Source: Clostridia bacterium | GTDB lineage: Bacteria > Bacillota > Clostridia > Lutisporales > Lutisporaceae | NCBI GenBank assembly: GCA_035628995.1 | Contig: DASPIR010000002.1 | Location: 32,686-96,685 of the forward strand | Reading direction: 5' to 3' | DNA length: 64,000 nt | In this document: piece after piece, positions 8,730 through 18,150 of the stretch | Layout of the letters: the number at the start of each line of letters is the position of its first letter | Numbering within the stretch: position 1 is the stretch's first letter | Made by a program: the position numbers and the translations under genes | Notes under the pieces: model-generated | Databases searched by the model: none | Seen by the model: only the letters and a program-made list of their open reading frames with translations | What the model was told of the DNA's origin: nothing

Positions 8730-10277
8730 GTGGCATCAAATAATGAGTATAAAAGATACTTTATCATACTTCAAGAAGATGACAAAGGATATGAATTGTC
8801 ACCTGGAAAGATACCGACCGGTTATGTCAAAATTGAAGTAAAAAACAGCAAAGTAAGACTCAATGCATTTATTCAAAATGTAAAAATCGAAGACAGGATC
8901 GAGTACAGGTTGATTTTGGTATCATCGGGTAAAAAACAAGCAATAGATGTAGGAAAAATCCTAATTGACAGCAGTGGAAGAGGGGAACTTTCCTATGAAC
9001 TTGAATCGGACAATGTTTTAAAAAGCGGCCTTAACATTGGGGATTTCACCGTAGCAGCTGTGACTGCAGGGGCGACTGTGCCTCTTTCGGGCTATACCGG
9101 AAGGGATAAGCTGGAATGGAAGGGCAGATACGAGGTAGTGAACAGGCAGAAGACTCATGAAGCACCTAGAATAGACAAAAAAATAAAGATTGAAGAAATT
9201 GTACCGGAAATCCCGGCACCGATAATCCCGGTACAGCCTGTTTTGAAGCCTGAGATGCCTCCCATAAAAGAGGCAGTGATGAAGCCAGAACCTAATATTG
9301 AGGCAGTGATGAAGCCAGAACCTAATATTGAGGCAGTGATGAAGCCAGAACCTAATATTGAGGCAGTGATGAAGCCAGAACCCAATATTGAGGCAGTGAT
9401 GAAGCCAGAACCTAATATTGAGGCAGTGATGAAGCCAGAACCTAATATTGAGGCAGTGATGAAGCCGGAACCTAATATTGAGGCAGTGATGAAGCCGGAA
9501 CCTAATATTGAGGCAGTGATGATGCCGGAACCTAATATTGAGGCTATGCCGATTCCAAAACCTAATATTGAGGCTGTGACGAAGCCGGAACCCGAACCGC
9601 CTGTAATGGAGCACATGCATGTACATGAAACCAAGGTAGAAGTTGAAATAGTAATGCCAAAATGTCCTCCAATGGCTCCGATTGAAGAGCCTTACGAATT
9701 TGAAGAAGAAAAAATTGAATGCGAAGATATTAGCCAATATTACTGTGATGAGGATGACAGTGCCGATAGCGATGATAGTGATGATGATGAACGGCCCAAA
9801 CACCATCACGAGGAGTATCATCATGAGCGGGCTGTATCTCCATATTACAGCGGAGGAATGTACAGCAAGATGAAAAAGGTCCTGAGAAGACTTAGAAGGT
9901 ATGAGCCCTTTGAAGAGGAGAGAGGCTTCAGCTGGTTTAAGGTCGGGGATGACATATATGAGATAAACAATGTTGCAATACCGTATATGGGCTACATGGT
10001 ACCAATGGGATATCCATTCATGGCTGAAGGCTGCAGTATGATGATGGATAGAAAAGACTATATACTTGGTGTGAAATATGACGGCAGGGAAGATGACGAT
10101 GATGATAGGAGAATAAGATATCTTCTATTTGGAGTACCGGCGCTATATAGCAAGAAGAATGAGCAGTATTACAAATCCAAAGGGTTTATGGAGTTCAAAC
10201 CACACAAATCAAAGGGGCACGGATACTTTATCATGTGCTTGGATATTAGGAACGGCATGATGTGCCATATTGACTAA
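8730..10277 (+). CDS. Clostridial protein with EAVMKPEPNI decapeptide repeats
   Basis: I do not recognise a named family. Three parts are visible in the 515 residues. First, an N-terminal beta-rich domain (about 1-140). Second, a linker with nine near-identical ten-residue repeats (EAVMKPEPNI, about 182-270), then a strongly acidic, His-rich stretch (about 325-370, DDSADSDDSDDDE and HHHEEYHHE). Third, a C-terminal globular domain rich in Gly, Met and Tyr (about 395-515). There is no signal peptide or membrane segment. The architecture recalls clostridial surface- or spore-associated proteins with repeat linkers, but that is inference. The start is GTG with AAAGGGGG upstream inside a hairpin. 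Confidence 0.8.
   Translation: MASNNEYKRYFIILQEDDKGYELSPGKIPTGYVKIEVKNSKVRLNAFIQNVKIEDRIEYRLILVSSGKKQAIDVGKILIDSSGRGELSYELESDNVLKSGLNIGDFTVAAVTAGATVPLSGYTGRDKLEWKGRYEVVNRQKTHEAPRIDKKIKIEEIVPEIPAPIIPVQPVLKPEMPPIKEAVMKPEPNIEAVMKPEPNIEAVMKPEPNIEAVMKPEPNIEAVMKPEPNIEAVMKPEPNIEAVMKPEPNIEAVMKPEPNIEAVMMPEPNIEAMPIPKPNIEAVTKPEPEPPVMEHMHVHETKVEVEIVMPKCPPMAPIEEPYEFEEEKIECEDISQYYCDEDDSADSDDSDDDERPKHHHEEYHHERAVSPYYSGGMYSKMKKVLRRLRRYEPFEEERGFSWFKVGDDIYEINNVAIPYMGYMVPMGYPFMAEGCSMMMDRKDYILGVKYDGREDDDDDRRIRYLLFGVPALYSKKNEQYYKSKGFMEFKPHKSKGHGYFIMCLDIRNGMMCHID
9271..9595 (+). repeat. 30-bp coding tandem repeat, nine near-perfect copies
   Basis: From 9271 to 9540 a 30-base unit, beginning AGGCAGTGATGAAGCC, is repeated nine times with only single-base differences. 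Two degenerate units follow to about 9595. The 5' copies read CCAGAA and the 3' copies CCGGAA, so variation is graded along the array. The period is a multiple of three, so copy-number change keeps the frame. Confidence 0.97.
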
Positions 10278-10296
10278 TTTGACACATGCGTAAAGG

Positions 10297-10336
10297 GCTG
10301 TTTCAGGCTAATCGAGTTAGCTTGAAACAGCTTTTT
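10297..10336 (+). terminator. Rho-independent terminator
   Basis: GCTGTTTCA..GCTAA and TTAGC..TGAAACAGC form a long stem followed by TTTTTG. It ends the repeat-protein gene. Confidence 0.85.
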
Positions 10337-10428
10337 GTTTTGTAGCAAAATTTTCTATAAAAAATTCTTTGATTATATGATAGAATTAAGATAACATAAA
10401 AAAGATGAAACGGAAGAGGATTGATTTT

Positions 10429-11544
10429 GTGAAAATAGATAATCTATTAGACAGGAAACTGCTTAAGAATATAGATATAGGAATAATTATATCCACAATG
10501 CTGCTTATAATATACGGCATAATCGCAATTTCCAGCGCTACACATATAACAAGCGGGGGATCTGTTGGGACTCTTAAGATACAAATAATCGCTTTTATTC
10601 TAGGTATAATAGGAGTACTTGTGATTTTGCTCATAGATTATAAAAGCTTTGGGGATAATTATATACTTATTTATGGAACTAATATATTTCTTCTGGTACT
10701 GGTTTTGGTTATTGGATTTTCCACTAAGGGCACAAGAGGCTGGATTGACTTTGGACCGGTAAACCTGCAACCCTCGGAGATTGTTAAGCTGGGATATATT
10801 CTGACCTTTGCCAAATACTTGGAAAAAAAGAAGGACAATCTGGATAGAATAGTTGATGTGCTTCCTGCAATAATGCACTTGGGCTTGATAATAGGTTTGA
10901 TACTGCTGCAGCCGGACTTTGGAACGGCCTTGGTATTTATTTTCATATCGATATTCATGCTGTATGCAGCAGGCATTAACCACAAGATAGTAGCTGGAGC
11001 ATTCGGAGCATTTTTAATAAGTCTTCCGGTAATGTGGAGGCTTCTGAAATCATATCAGAAGGACAGGATTCTTGTATTCTTCAACCCAGAGCTAGATCCT
11101 ATGGGCGCGGGATATCATGTAATACAGTCAGAAACAGCCATAGGTTCTGGAAAATTTCTGGGCAAGGGAATTTTTCATGGTACTCAGAACAATTTAGGCT
11201 TCATACCTGAGAGACATACGGATTTTATTTTCTCGGTTATAGGCGAAGAACTTGGACTGGTCGGGGCTTTAGCCGTATTGCTGCTCTTTGCATGGCTTCT
11301 GCTAAGGTGCATACACATAGCCAAGGTGTCCAAGGATGATTATGGAATGCTCATTTGTGTAGGTATTACGGCAATGTTTCTCTTTCACATACTCGAAAAT
11401 ATAGGAATGACTATAGGACTTATGCCTGTAACCGGTATTCCTTTACCCTTCATAAGCTATGGGGGCAGCTCACTGCTGACGAATATGGCTGCGGTGGGCT
11501 TGGTGCTTAATGTAGGTATGAGAAGACAGGTAATAAGATTCTAA
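10429..11544 (+). CDS. rodA: RodA/FtsW/SpoVE-family peptidoglycan glycosyltransferase
   Basis: Multi-pass SEDS-family membrane protein that polymerises lipid II glycan strands during elongation, or during spore cortex formation if SpoVE-like. Ten or so hydrophobic segments span its length. Family motifs include TKGTRGWIDFGPVNLQPSE (about residues 98-116) and QNNLGFIPERHTDFIFSVIGEELG near 260, plus GIPLPFISYGGSS near the end. I prefer the GTG at 10429, with AAGAGGA eleven bases upstream, over the ATG at 10405, which has no ribosome site. The rodA assignment over ftsW or spoVE is from overall look and is less sure than the family. Confidence 0.88.
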   Translation: MKIDNLLDRKLLKNIDIGIIISTMLLIIYGIIAISSATHITSGGSVGTLKIQIIAFILGIIGVLVILLIDYKSFGDNYILIYGTNIFLLVLVLVIGFSTKGTRGWIDFGPVNLQPSEIVKLGYILTFAKYLEKKKDNLDRIVDVLPAIMHLGLIIGLILLQPDFGTALVFIFISIFMLYAAGINHKIVAGAFGAFLISLPVMWRLLKSYQKDRILVFFNPELDPMGAGYHVIQSETAIGSGKFLGKGIFHGTQNNLGFIPERHTDFIFSVIGEELGLVGALAVLLLFAWLLLRCIHIAKVSKDDYGMLICVGITAMFLFHILENIGMTIGLMPVTGIPLPFISYGGSSLLTNMAAVGLVLNVGMRRQVIRF

Positions 11545-11566
11545 AAATTGTATAAATAGAGGTTTA

Positions 11567-11601
11567 AAAGACTCTGGAATGTATATTCTGGAGTCTTTTT
11601 A
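11567..11601 (+). terminator. Rho-independent terminator after rodA
   Basis: AAGACTC and GAGTCTT flank an AT-rich inner stem, followed by TTTTAT. Confidence 0.8.
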
Positions 11602-11717
11602 TGTATATTAATGCATGTCTGCAATAATGAACATACTTTCGAAAATGAGCAAATTGGCTAATAGAGTGCTACATAATGCATAAAAATAAAAAAATATTTA
11701 TAAAATGCAATTAATAC

Positions 11718-11746
11718 TTGCATAAATATACAAATATAATTATAAT
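11718..11746 (+). promoter_or_regulatory. argG promoter with putative arginine-repressor site
   Basis: TTGCAT (11718-11723), 17 bases, TATAAT (11741-11746). TTGCATAAATATACAA across the -35 and spacer is a weak dyad reminiscent of an ARG box. The same block, TTGCATAAATAT followed by an AATATAATTATAATTAT-like run, recurs with identical spacing before the argC-like gene at 14541, which supports shared control, presumably by ArgR. Confidence 0.7.
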
Positions 11747-11779
11747 TATAATAAATTTACTATGCTGGAGGTTAATAAT

Positions 11780-13024
11780 ATGGATTCGAATAAGAAAAAG
11801 GTTGTTCTCGCATATTCTGGAGGGCTGGATACTTCGATAATCATTCCTTGGCTGAAAGAGAACTACGATGTGGAAGTTATAGCCTGCTGTGTTGACGTAG
11901 GTCAGGGGGATGAATTGGAACCGGTAAAGCATAAAGCTTTGAGCACCGGAGCTTCAAAGGTTTATGTGATTGATGCCAGAAAAGAATTTGCTGAAGATTA
12001 TATCATGCCCACAATAAAGGCGGGAGCGGTATATGAGGGAAAATATCTTCTGGGAACAGCGATGGCACGACCGCTTATTGCCAAAAAGCTGGTGGAGGTT
12101 GCCGAGAAGGAAGGAGCAAAGTACATTGCTCATGGATGTACCGGTAAGGGAAATGACCAAGTACGTTTCGAACTTACTATTAAGGCACTGAACCCCGATA
12201 TTAAGGTTATTGCACCTTGGCGTGAATGGAATATAAAATCCAGAGAAGAAGCGATTGATTATGCTGCAGAAAGAGGAATACCTGTACCTGTATCCAAGGA
12301 GCGTCCTTACAGCATGGATAGGAATCTATGGCATCTGAGCCATGAGGGAGCAGATCTAGAAGATACCTGGAACCCTCACCCTACTGATATCTATCAGCTT
12401 ACTACAGCACCTGAGAATGCCCCAGACAAACCAGAGCATGTTGAAATAGAATTTGAAAAGGGTGTCCCTGTAAAGTTAAACGGAATCATATCTGATGCAA
12501 TGACAATGCTTGAGAAGCTGAATGAAATAGGGGGCGGAAATGGTGTCGGTCTGATTGACATGGTTGAAAACAGACTTGTAGGAATGAAGTCAAGAGGTGT
12601 GTATGAAACGCCGGGAGGTACCATACTTCATACTGCTCATAAAGAACTGGAGTATATAACCCTCGACAAGCAGACTATGCGATTCAAACAGATGGTTTCT
12701 GACAAATATGCGGAACTTGTATATGATGGATTATGGCATACGCCGTTGAAAGAAGCATTGGATGCTTTTGTTGAGCATACCCAGCAGCATGTTACCGGCA
12801 CGGTTGCATTGAAGCTCTATAAGGGCTCCTGTATAATTTCAGGGATGGATTCAATATACTCTCTCTACAATAAGGATTTTGCAACCTTTGGAGAAAATGT
12901 AGACTGTATTTATAATCAAAAGGACGCTGAAGGCTTCATAAATTTATTCGGTCTGCCTATTGAGGTTATGGCGCTTATGAAAAGGAAGCTGGCCAAGCAG
13001 CAGGAGGAAAGGAAGATAGTTTAA
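11780..13024 (+). CDS. argG: Argininosuccinate synthase
   Basis: ATP-dependent ligase joining citrulline and aspartate in arginine synthesis. The N-terminal PP-motif ([18 protein letters not shown]) and [13 protein letters not shown] (about residues 112-124) are intact. Full length at 414 residues. Start set at 11780, since GGAGG at 11766-11770 precedes it; an in-frame ATG at 11762 lies upstream of that site. The stop overlaps the argH start by one base, so the two are translationally coupled. Confidence 0.97.
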   Translation: MDSNKKKVVLAYSGGLDTSIIIPWLKENYDVEVIACCVDVGQGDELEPVKHKALSTGASKVYVIDARKEFAEDYIMPTIKAGAVYEGKYLLGTAMARPLIAKKLVEVAEKEGAKYIAHGCTGKGNDQVRFELTIKALNPDIKVIAPWREWNIKSREEAIDYAAERGIPVPVSKERPYSMDRNLWHLSHEGADLEDTWNPHPTDIYQLTTAPENAPDKPEHVEIEFEKGVPVKLNGIISDAMTMLEKLNEIGGGNGVGLIDMVENRLVGMKSRGVYETPGGTILHTAHKELEYITLDKQTMRFKQMVSDKYAELVYDGLWHTPLKEALDAFVEHTQQHVTGTVALKLYKGSCIISGMDSIYSLYNKDFATFGENVDCIYNQKDAEGFINLFGLPIEVMALMKRKLAKQQEERKIV

Positions 13025-14430
13025 TGAAGCTGTGGGGAGGAAGATTCAGTAAAGACACTGCGAAGATGACCGAGGATTTCAATGCTTCGATTTCTGTTGA
13101 TTCCAGGCTATATATCCAGGACATTGAGGGAAGCAAGGCTCATGCCCTGATGCTTGGAAAGTGTGGAATTATTTGCACTGAGGAGGCATCGGATATAGTA
13201 AGCGCCCTGGAAGAAATAAAGCTGGAGCTTGAATCAAACTGCAGCACCCTTACTATTGATTCGGAAGATATACATATGAACATAGAAAAGCTGCTTATCG
13301 AAAAAATAGGTGAGACGGGTAAAAAACTTCACACTGCCAGAAGCAGGAATGATCAGGTGGCTCTTGATATGAGAATGTATCTTAAGGAAGAGACCCGAAT
13401 AATACTGGAGCAGCTCATGACTCTGGAGACTTTGCTTCTTAATAAAGCAGAGGAAAACATAAACACAATAATGCCGGGTTATACTCACATGCAAAAGGCG
13501 CAGCCCGTTACCCTGGGACATCACTTCATGGCTTATTTTGAAATGTTCATGCGTGATATGGATAGGTTTGCGGACTGTATGAAAAGGATGGATGTAATGC
13601 CGTTGGGAAGCTGCGCGCTTGCAGGGACCACATATCCCATAGACAGGGAACTGGTTGCGTCAATTCTGAAGTTCTCGGCAATATCCAGAAACTCCATAGA
13701 TGCTGTATCTGACAGGGACTTTGTCATAGAGTTCATCAGCTGCTGCAGCTTTGCAATGATGCACCTTGGGCGATTCTGCGAGGAGCTGGTAATATGGAGC
13801 ACTGGAGAATTTGGATATATTGAAATGGATGATGGTTACAGTACGGGCAGCAGCATTATGCCGCAGAAAAAGAACCCTGATATTGCGGAGCTCATAAGGG
13901 GAAAAACAGGCAGGGTGTATGGGGACCTTATATGCATGCTGACTGTAATGAAGGGGCTTCCGCTATCTTACAACAAGGATATGCAGGAGGATAAGGAAGC
14001 CGTATTTGATGCAGGGGACACCCTGAAGTCTTGCATTTCTGTATTTGTTCCCATGCTTGATACTATGACTGTAAACAAAGATAGAATTAATAGCAATCTT
14101 AAAGGGGGGTTCCTGAATGCCACCGATCTGGCCGACTATCTGGTGCAAAAAGGGCTGCCTTTTAGAAGTGCCCATGAAATAACTGGAAGGATAGTGAGCT
14201 TCTGCATTGCACGGGATAAAGAGCTTGAAGAACTGACCTTGGAGGAGTTTAGAAGCTTTGCGCCTTGTATACAACAGGAAATATACAGATTTATTGAGCT
14301 CGGTGCGTGCCTGTCAAGAAGGAATACCACAGGAGGACCTTCCGCGCAGCAGATTAATGGGGCTGTAGAGCAAGGCAGAAAGCTCGTTGAGGACTTCTTT
14401 GGAAATGTTAATAAAAAATACTTTGAATAA
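13024..14430 (+). CDS. argH: Argininosuccinate lyase
   Basis: Cleaves argininosuccinate to arginine and fumarate, the last step of the pathway. It belongs to the fumarase/aspartase superfamily. The start ([10 protein letters not shown]) is typical, HTARSRNDQVALD lies near residue 105, and the signature GSSIMPQKKNPD near 277 carries the catalytic Ser loop. Full length at 468 residues. The ATG overlaps the argG stop (TAATG). Confidence 0.97.
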   Translation: MKLWGGRFSKDTAKMTEDFNASISVDSRLYIQDIEGSKAHALMLGKCGIICTEEASDIVSALEEIKLELESNCSTLTIDSEDIHMNIEKLLIEKIGETGKKLHTARSRNDQVALDMRMYLKEETRIILEQLMTLETLLLNKAEENINTIMPGYTHMQKAQPVTLGHHFMAYFEMFMRDMDRFADCMKRMDVMPLGSCALAGTTYPIDRELVASILKFSAISRNSIDAVSDRDFVIEFISCCSFAMMHLGRFCEELVIWSTGEFGYIEMDDGYSTGSSIMPQKKNPDIAELIRGKTGRVYGDLICMLTVMKGLPLSYNKDMQEDKEAVFDAGDTLKSCISVFVPMLDTMTVNKDRINSNLKGGFLNATDLADYLVQKGLPFRSAHEITGRIVSFCIARDKELEELTLEEFRSFAPCIQQEIYRFIELGACLSRRNTTGGPSAQQINGAVEQGRKLVEDFFGNVNKKYFE

Positions 14431-14540
14431 AGATGCATAAAATTATTAAAATGACATAATTACTTTTTAAGGTATATTCTTGTGTGGACGCGCCATGTAG
14501 GAATAATCCAATGCAAACCTTATTTTTTTTCAATCGGTAC

Positions 14541-14569
14541 TTGCATAAATATGCTAACAATATTATAAT
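14541..14569 (+). promoter_or_regulatory. Promoter of the ArgC-like gene, matching the argG promoter
   Basis: TTGCAT (14541-14546), 17 bases, TATAAT (14564-14569), with the same extended TTGCATAAATAT element as at argG. Sharing is not explained by a common -35/-10 alone, since bases in the spacer and after the -10 are also conserved. Confidence 0.7.
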
Positions 14570-14670
14570 TATAATTATCGAAGCGAGATTAAAAGTGCTG
14601 TTTTATTGATTATATATTGATGTTTTGAAAAAATCTAATTTCAAATTCACCAATAGAAGGGGAGATATTT

Positions 14671-15651
14671 ATGATTTGGGTTGGAATTGTAGGGGCAAAG
14701 GGGTATGTCGGGGAGGCTCTTGCAAGACTTGTCGCAGGACACCAGTCAGCTCAGGTAAGTACAGTGGCGGATCTGCAGGAGTTTGGTGACGAAAGTGCGT
14801 ACATGTGCGGCAGCACAGAAGCAAGACCGGGATACTGGAGCATAATGAATGCAGTTAAGAAGTCAGACATAATATTTAATGGATTAACAGGCAAAGTTGC
14901 AGAGGATGTGTACTCTAAAGCGCTGTCTTGCGGGAAGAGAGTAATCGACATCAGTGAAAGGCGCTATATTGGAGGCAGCCTGGAAGGAAGCAGCAGTGCA
15001 TATCCTGGCTCAGTTTATGGACTCTCAAAGCTTTACAAGGATAAGATGAAGGGTGCATCTATAGTAGCTAATCCAAGCAGCTATTGCACTGGTGCCATTT
15101 TGGCGCTTGCACCTCTTGCAGTTAATAAAATGGTTGATATGAATTCGGTAGCCATTGAATCAAAATCAGGGATTACAAGTATTAGAAGAAGTGATAAGCT
15201 TACTGAGACTGGTATGATAACTAACAGCGGAGTAAAAACCTATAAAGTAGAGTGCAAGGACTATGCGGAAGAAGTGAATGGGCAAATGCTCACTTTGTTT
15301 GGGAAAAGAACTTCTGCAGCATATACATCACATATAATTCCGGGAATCAAAGGGATTACAACTACTATAAATGTCAACCCTCAGAATGGCATATATGGCA
15401 GTGATATTTTAGATATATACAAAGAGTTCTATAAGTGCAATCCTTTTGTCGAGGTATGCGATAAAGGGATGATGCCGGAAATGAAGAAGGGTTTTAACAG
15501 ATATTTCTGCAAGATCGGGGCTTCTGTAGATGCTGAATCCGGCAGAATAACTGTTACAACTGTGCTCGATGATGCTTTAAGAGGAGTAGCCAGCCAGGCT
15601 ATTCAGTCAATGAACCTTATGTGTGGTCTTGATGGGGAAACCGGATTATAG
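14671..15651 (+). CDS. argC: N-acetyl-gamma-glutamyl-phosphate reductase-like protein with altered active site
   Basis: Full-length ArgC-type fold of 326 residues: N-terminal Rossmann motif GIVGAKGYVGEALARL, YGLSKL near 123, SHIIPGIKGITTTI near 227, and a C-terminal RGVASQAIQSMNLMCG. ArgC reduces N-acetylglutamyl phosphate through a thioester on the Cys of NPGCYPT. Here that motif reads NPSSYCTG (15069-15092), so the nucleophile position is Ser, and a Cys appears two residues later. The usual HRHTPEI base-containing motif reads KDYAEEV. Either this is a divergent paralogue with another activity, or the nucleophile has moved. The arg-type promoter argues that it still belongs to arginine metabolism. 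Confidence 0.75.
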   Translation: MIWVGIVGAKGYVGEALARLVAGHQSAQVSTVADLQEFGDESAYMCGSTEARPGYWSIMNAVKKSDIIFNGLTGKVAEDVYSKALSCGKRVIDISERRYIGGSLEGSSSAYPGSVYGLSKLYKDKMKGASIVANPSSYCTGAILALAPLAVNKMVDMNSVAIESKSGITSIRRSDKLTETGMITNSGVKTYKVECKDYAEEVNGQMLTLFGKRTSAAYTSHIIPGIKGITTTINVNPQNGIYGSDILDIYKEFYKCNPFVEVCDKGMMPEMKKGFNRYFCKIGASVDAESGRITVTTVLDDALRGVASQAIQSMNLMCGLDGETGL

Positions 15652-15656
15652 CAGTA

Positions 15657-15687
15657 AAAAAAAGTCACGTTTTTTGCGTGACTTTTA
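15657..15687. terminator. Bidirectional terminator
   Basis: AAAAGTCACG and CGTGACTTTT pair around a T-rich loop, between the convergent ArgC-like and zinc-ribbon genes. Confidence 0.85.
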
Positions 15688-15693
15688 ATTTTG

Positions 15694-16065
15694 TTAATCT
15701 TCTTTCTTTTCCAGCTTTTCGCCGCAGTTCGGACAGTAGTTCACTTCTGCATCAACAACTGTATTGCAGGTTTTGCAGATCTTGTTGCCCTTCAGTAGAA
15801 GAATACGTTCTTTAATAGCTTTAATATTCTCTTCTATTTGCTTAACTTCATTGCATTTGCTGTCATAAAAGTCTCCGATGGGTTTTCCGTTTGTATAACT
15901 TCTATATAACTCACTACCTATTTCATAAAACATTCTTTTGATTTTGTCTTCTTCGCTGCCAATAGTCAGATTGAGCTTTGTTATCTCGACTATATCCTCG
16001 GATTTTTTTGTTACTGACTTTGCTGTCTCAGTTATTTTTTTGCCGATATCATTTAACAAATCCAT
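15694..16065 (-). CDS. Zinc-ribbon domain protein
   Basis: Small protein (about 123 residues). The N-terminal two thirds form a charged, probably coiled-coil helix (LLNDIGKKITETAKSVTKKSEDIVEI onward). The C terminus is a zinc ribbon with CKTCN and CPNCGEKLE, two CxxC pairs. Such proteins are common in Bacillota and their function is unknown. The start is taken at the second ATG because GGGAGGGAGAG lies directly before it. Confidence 0.8.
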   Translation of the reverse strand: MDLLNDIGKKITETAKSVTKKSEDIVEITKLNLTIGSEEDKIKRMFYEIGSELYRSYTNGKPIGDFYDSKCNEVKQIEENIKAIKERILLLKGNKICKTCNTVVDAEVNYCPNCGEKLEKKED

Positions 16066-16326
16066 ATCTCTCCCTCCCATACTTTTACTTTATTATACTA
16101 TAGTAATAGCACACATAAAACATTGAATGATTTTATAACGAATAGGAAAGTATAAATTTCCTTAATGTACACTTTCCGTAAATGAGTTTCATAAAAGGCT
16201 TCCTTAATTGTTAAAAAAACTTCAATAAAAGTCTTTTTTATATTTTCTTACCATTGATGTACTACTAATAAACAGATATACTTAAAAGTGGGATATTGTG
16301 GTATTTAAATTAATGGGGGTGTTTTT

Positions 16327-17982
16327 TTGGGGTTGCACATGATTGTGGCATTGTTTGCAGGGCTTGGACTATTCTTGTACGGTATGAAGGTAATGTCCGA
16401 TGCCTTGCAGAAGTCTGCGGGAGACAGACTTAAGAAGCTTCTGGAGATATTGACAACGAATAAGTTTCTAGGAGTAATTGTAGGTGCAGTAATAACAGGC
16501 ATCATACAGAGCAGCAGTGCGACAACTGTAATGGTTGTAGGTCTTGTTAATGCCGGCATAATGAACCTTTCACAGGCTGTAGGGGTTATTATGGGGGCAA
16601 ACATAGGAACTACGATGACAGCGCAAATAATTGCCTTTAACTTTAAGGATATAGTCCCATATTCTATCATTATAGGGGTATTGCTTGTATTATTTCCTAA
16701 TAAAAAATCTTATAAGCAGATGGGTGAATTAGTTGTAGGTTTCGGTATATTGTTTATGGGCATGTACATGATGAGTGATGCAATGAAGCCATTAAAGGAT
16801 ATTCCGGCTTTTACCGCGTTTATGATGAGCCTTCAGCATAATCCTTTGCTTGGCGTATTTGCAGGACTTGCGCTTACCTCAATAGTACAAAGCAGCAGTG
16901 CCACAATAGGAATATTGCAGGCATTAGCTATGCAGGGGCTTATTCCGATTGAGGCTGCATTGCCTATACTTTTTGGAGATAATATTGGGACATGTGTTAC
17001 AGCTCTAATTGCAAGCATAGGAACAAGCATAACAGCCAGAAGAGCAGCTATGATTCACTTAACCTTCAATATAATTGGAACCACAATCTTTATGATTATT
17101 CTAAAGCCAGTTACTATGCTGGTGCTAATTACAGCATCAGAGCCTGCAAGACAAATAGCCAATGCTCATACCCTCTTTAATATTACCAATACTATCATAC
17201 AGCTGCCTTTTGCAGCGCTGCTCATAGCATTTGTAAACAAAATCATACCTGGCGAAGATGTGTATGATAAATTCGCATTGAAATTTCTTGACAAGAGGAT
17301 ACTTGAAACTCCTTCAATAGCTGTAGGTCAAATTGTTAAGGAAGTTGTGAGAATGGGTGATATTGCAAGGTGCAATGTACAGAAAAGCATAGAAGCTATA
17401 ATAAATGGCGATGAGAAGCTTATAGATGAAATATATAATAATGAAAAGGTTATTAATGAATTGGAAAAGCGTATAGGTGAATATCTGCAGGCAGTATCCA
17501 ATCTGGCAATAGGCGAGGAACAGCTGAAAAAGGTGGGGATGCTTTTTAGCACCATACATGATGTAGAGAGAATGGGAGACCATGCAGAAAACTTGGCTGA
17601 GATAGCTCAATATAAGTTAAGCAACAAGGTTATCTTCTCCAGCCGTGCAGTTGAAGAATTGAGGGTTGTTTATGAAAATGTTGATTATGCAATGGATAAT
17701 GCATTCTTGGCTTTAAGCACCGAAGATACTGCTTATGTAGATTTGGTAGATTCGTATGAGCGAAAGGTTGATGAGCTTAGGGATACATTTAAGGAAAGCC
17801 ACATAAAGAGGCTCAACAAGAGTGAATGCAATATCAATGCAGGAGTGCTGTTCTTGGATATATTGACTAATCTTGAAAGGGTCAGCGACCATAGTGTAAA
17901 TGTTGCGGATGTTGTAAGGATTGTTGATAATGCCAGCTTAAAGCTTGATAGGAAGATTGATATAGCACCGGAAAAATGTTAA
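16327..17982 (+). CDS. Na/Pi cotransporter family protein with PhoU-like tail
   Basis: 551 residues. The N-terminal ~310 residues are hydrophobic and hold two copies of the QSSSAT motif (TGIIQSSSATTVM near 58, TSIVQSSSATIGI near 186) that define the SLC34/NptA-type Na/phosphate fold. The C-terminal ~210 residues are a helical PhoU-like domain with DVERMGDHAENLAE and NLERVSDHSVNVAD. It probably imports or controls phosphate at the membrane. The likely start is TTG at 16327 behind GGGGGTG; the ATG at 16339 is the alternative. The alkaline phosphatase at 20.6 kb may serve the same need. Confidence 0.9.
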   Translation: MGLHMIVALFAGLGLFLYGMKVMSDALQKSAGDRLKKLLEILTTNKFLGVIVGAVITGIIQSSSATTVMVVGLVNAGIMNLSQAVGVIMGANIGTTMTAQIIAFNFKDIVPYSIIIGVLLVLFPNKKSYKQMGELVVGFGILFMGMYMMSDAMKPLKDIPAFTAFMMSLQHNPLLGVFAGLALTSIVQSSSATIGILQALAMQGLIPIEAALPILFGDNIGTCVTALIASIGTSITARRAAMIHLTFNIIGTTIFMIILKPVTMLVLITASEPARQIANAHTLFNITNTIIQLPFAALLIAFVNKIIPGEDVYDKFALKFLDKRILETPSIAVGQIVKEVVRMGDIARCNVQKSIEAIINGDEKLIDEIYNNEKVINELEKRIGEYLQAVSNLAIGEEQLKKVGMLFSTIHDVERMGDHAENLAEIAQYKLSNKVIFSSRAVEELRVVYENVDYAMDNAFLALSTEDTAYVDLVDSYERKVDELRDTFKESHIKRLNKSECNINAGVLFLDILTNLERVSDHSVNVADVVRIVDNASLKLDRKIDIAPEKC

Positions 17983-18000
17983 GGGCTTATTAACATAACA

Positions 18001-18046
18001 AACATCCGAAATAGACTGCCTATGTAGGCAGTCTATTTTGGATGTT
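18001..18046 (+). terminator. Rho-independent terminator with 22-bp stem
   Basis: The arms at 18001-18022 and 18025-18046 pair with one mismatch; AATAGACTGCCTA and TAGGCAGTCTATT form the core. Confidence 0.85.
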
Positions 18047-18150
18047 TAGAAGTTGAGTAGTAATAATTCTAAATTTTGGATATAATTTGAATAACACAGA
18101 GTTTGCAAGAATATTAAATTCTTATAGATGTGCAGAAACGAGGGATTAGA

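Noticed and set aside
9018..9824. Long open frames on the minus strand across the 30-bp repeat array
   Set aside because: They exist only because the repeat period is a multiple of three and leaves several frames open; the sense frame has the ribosome site and flanking domains.
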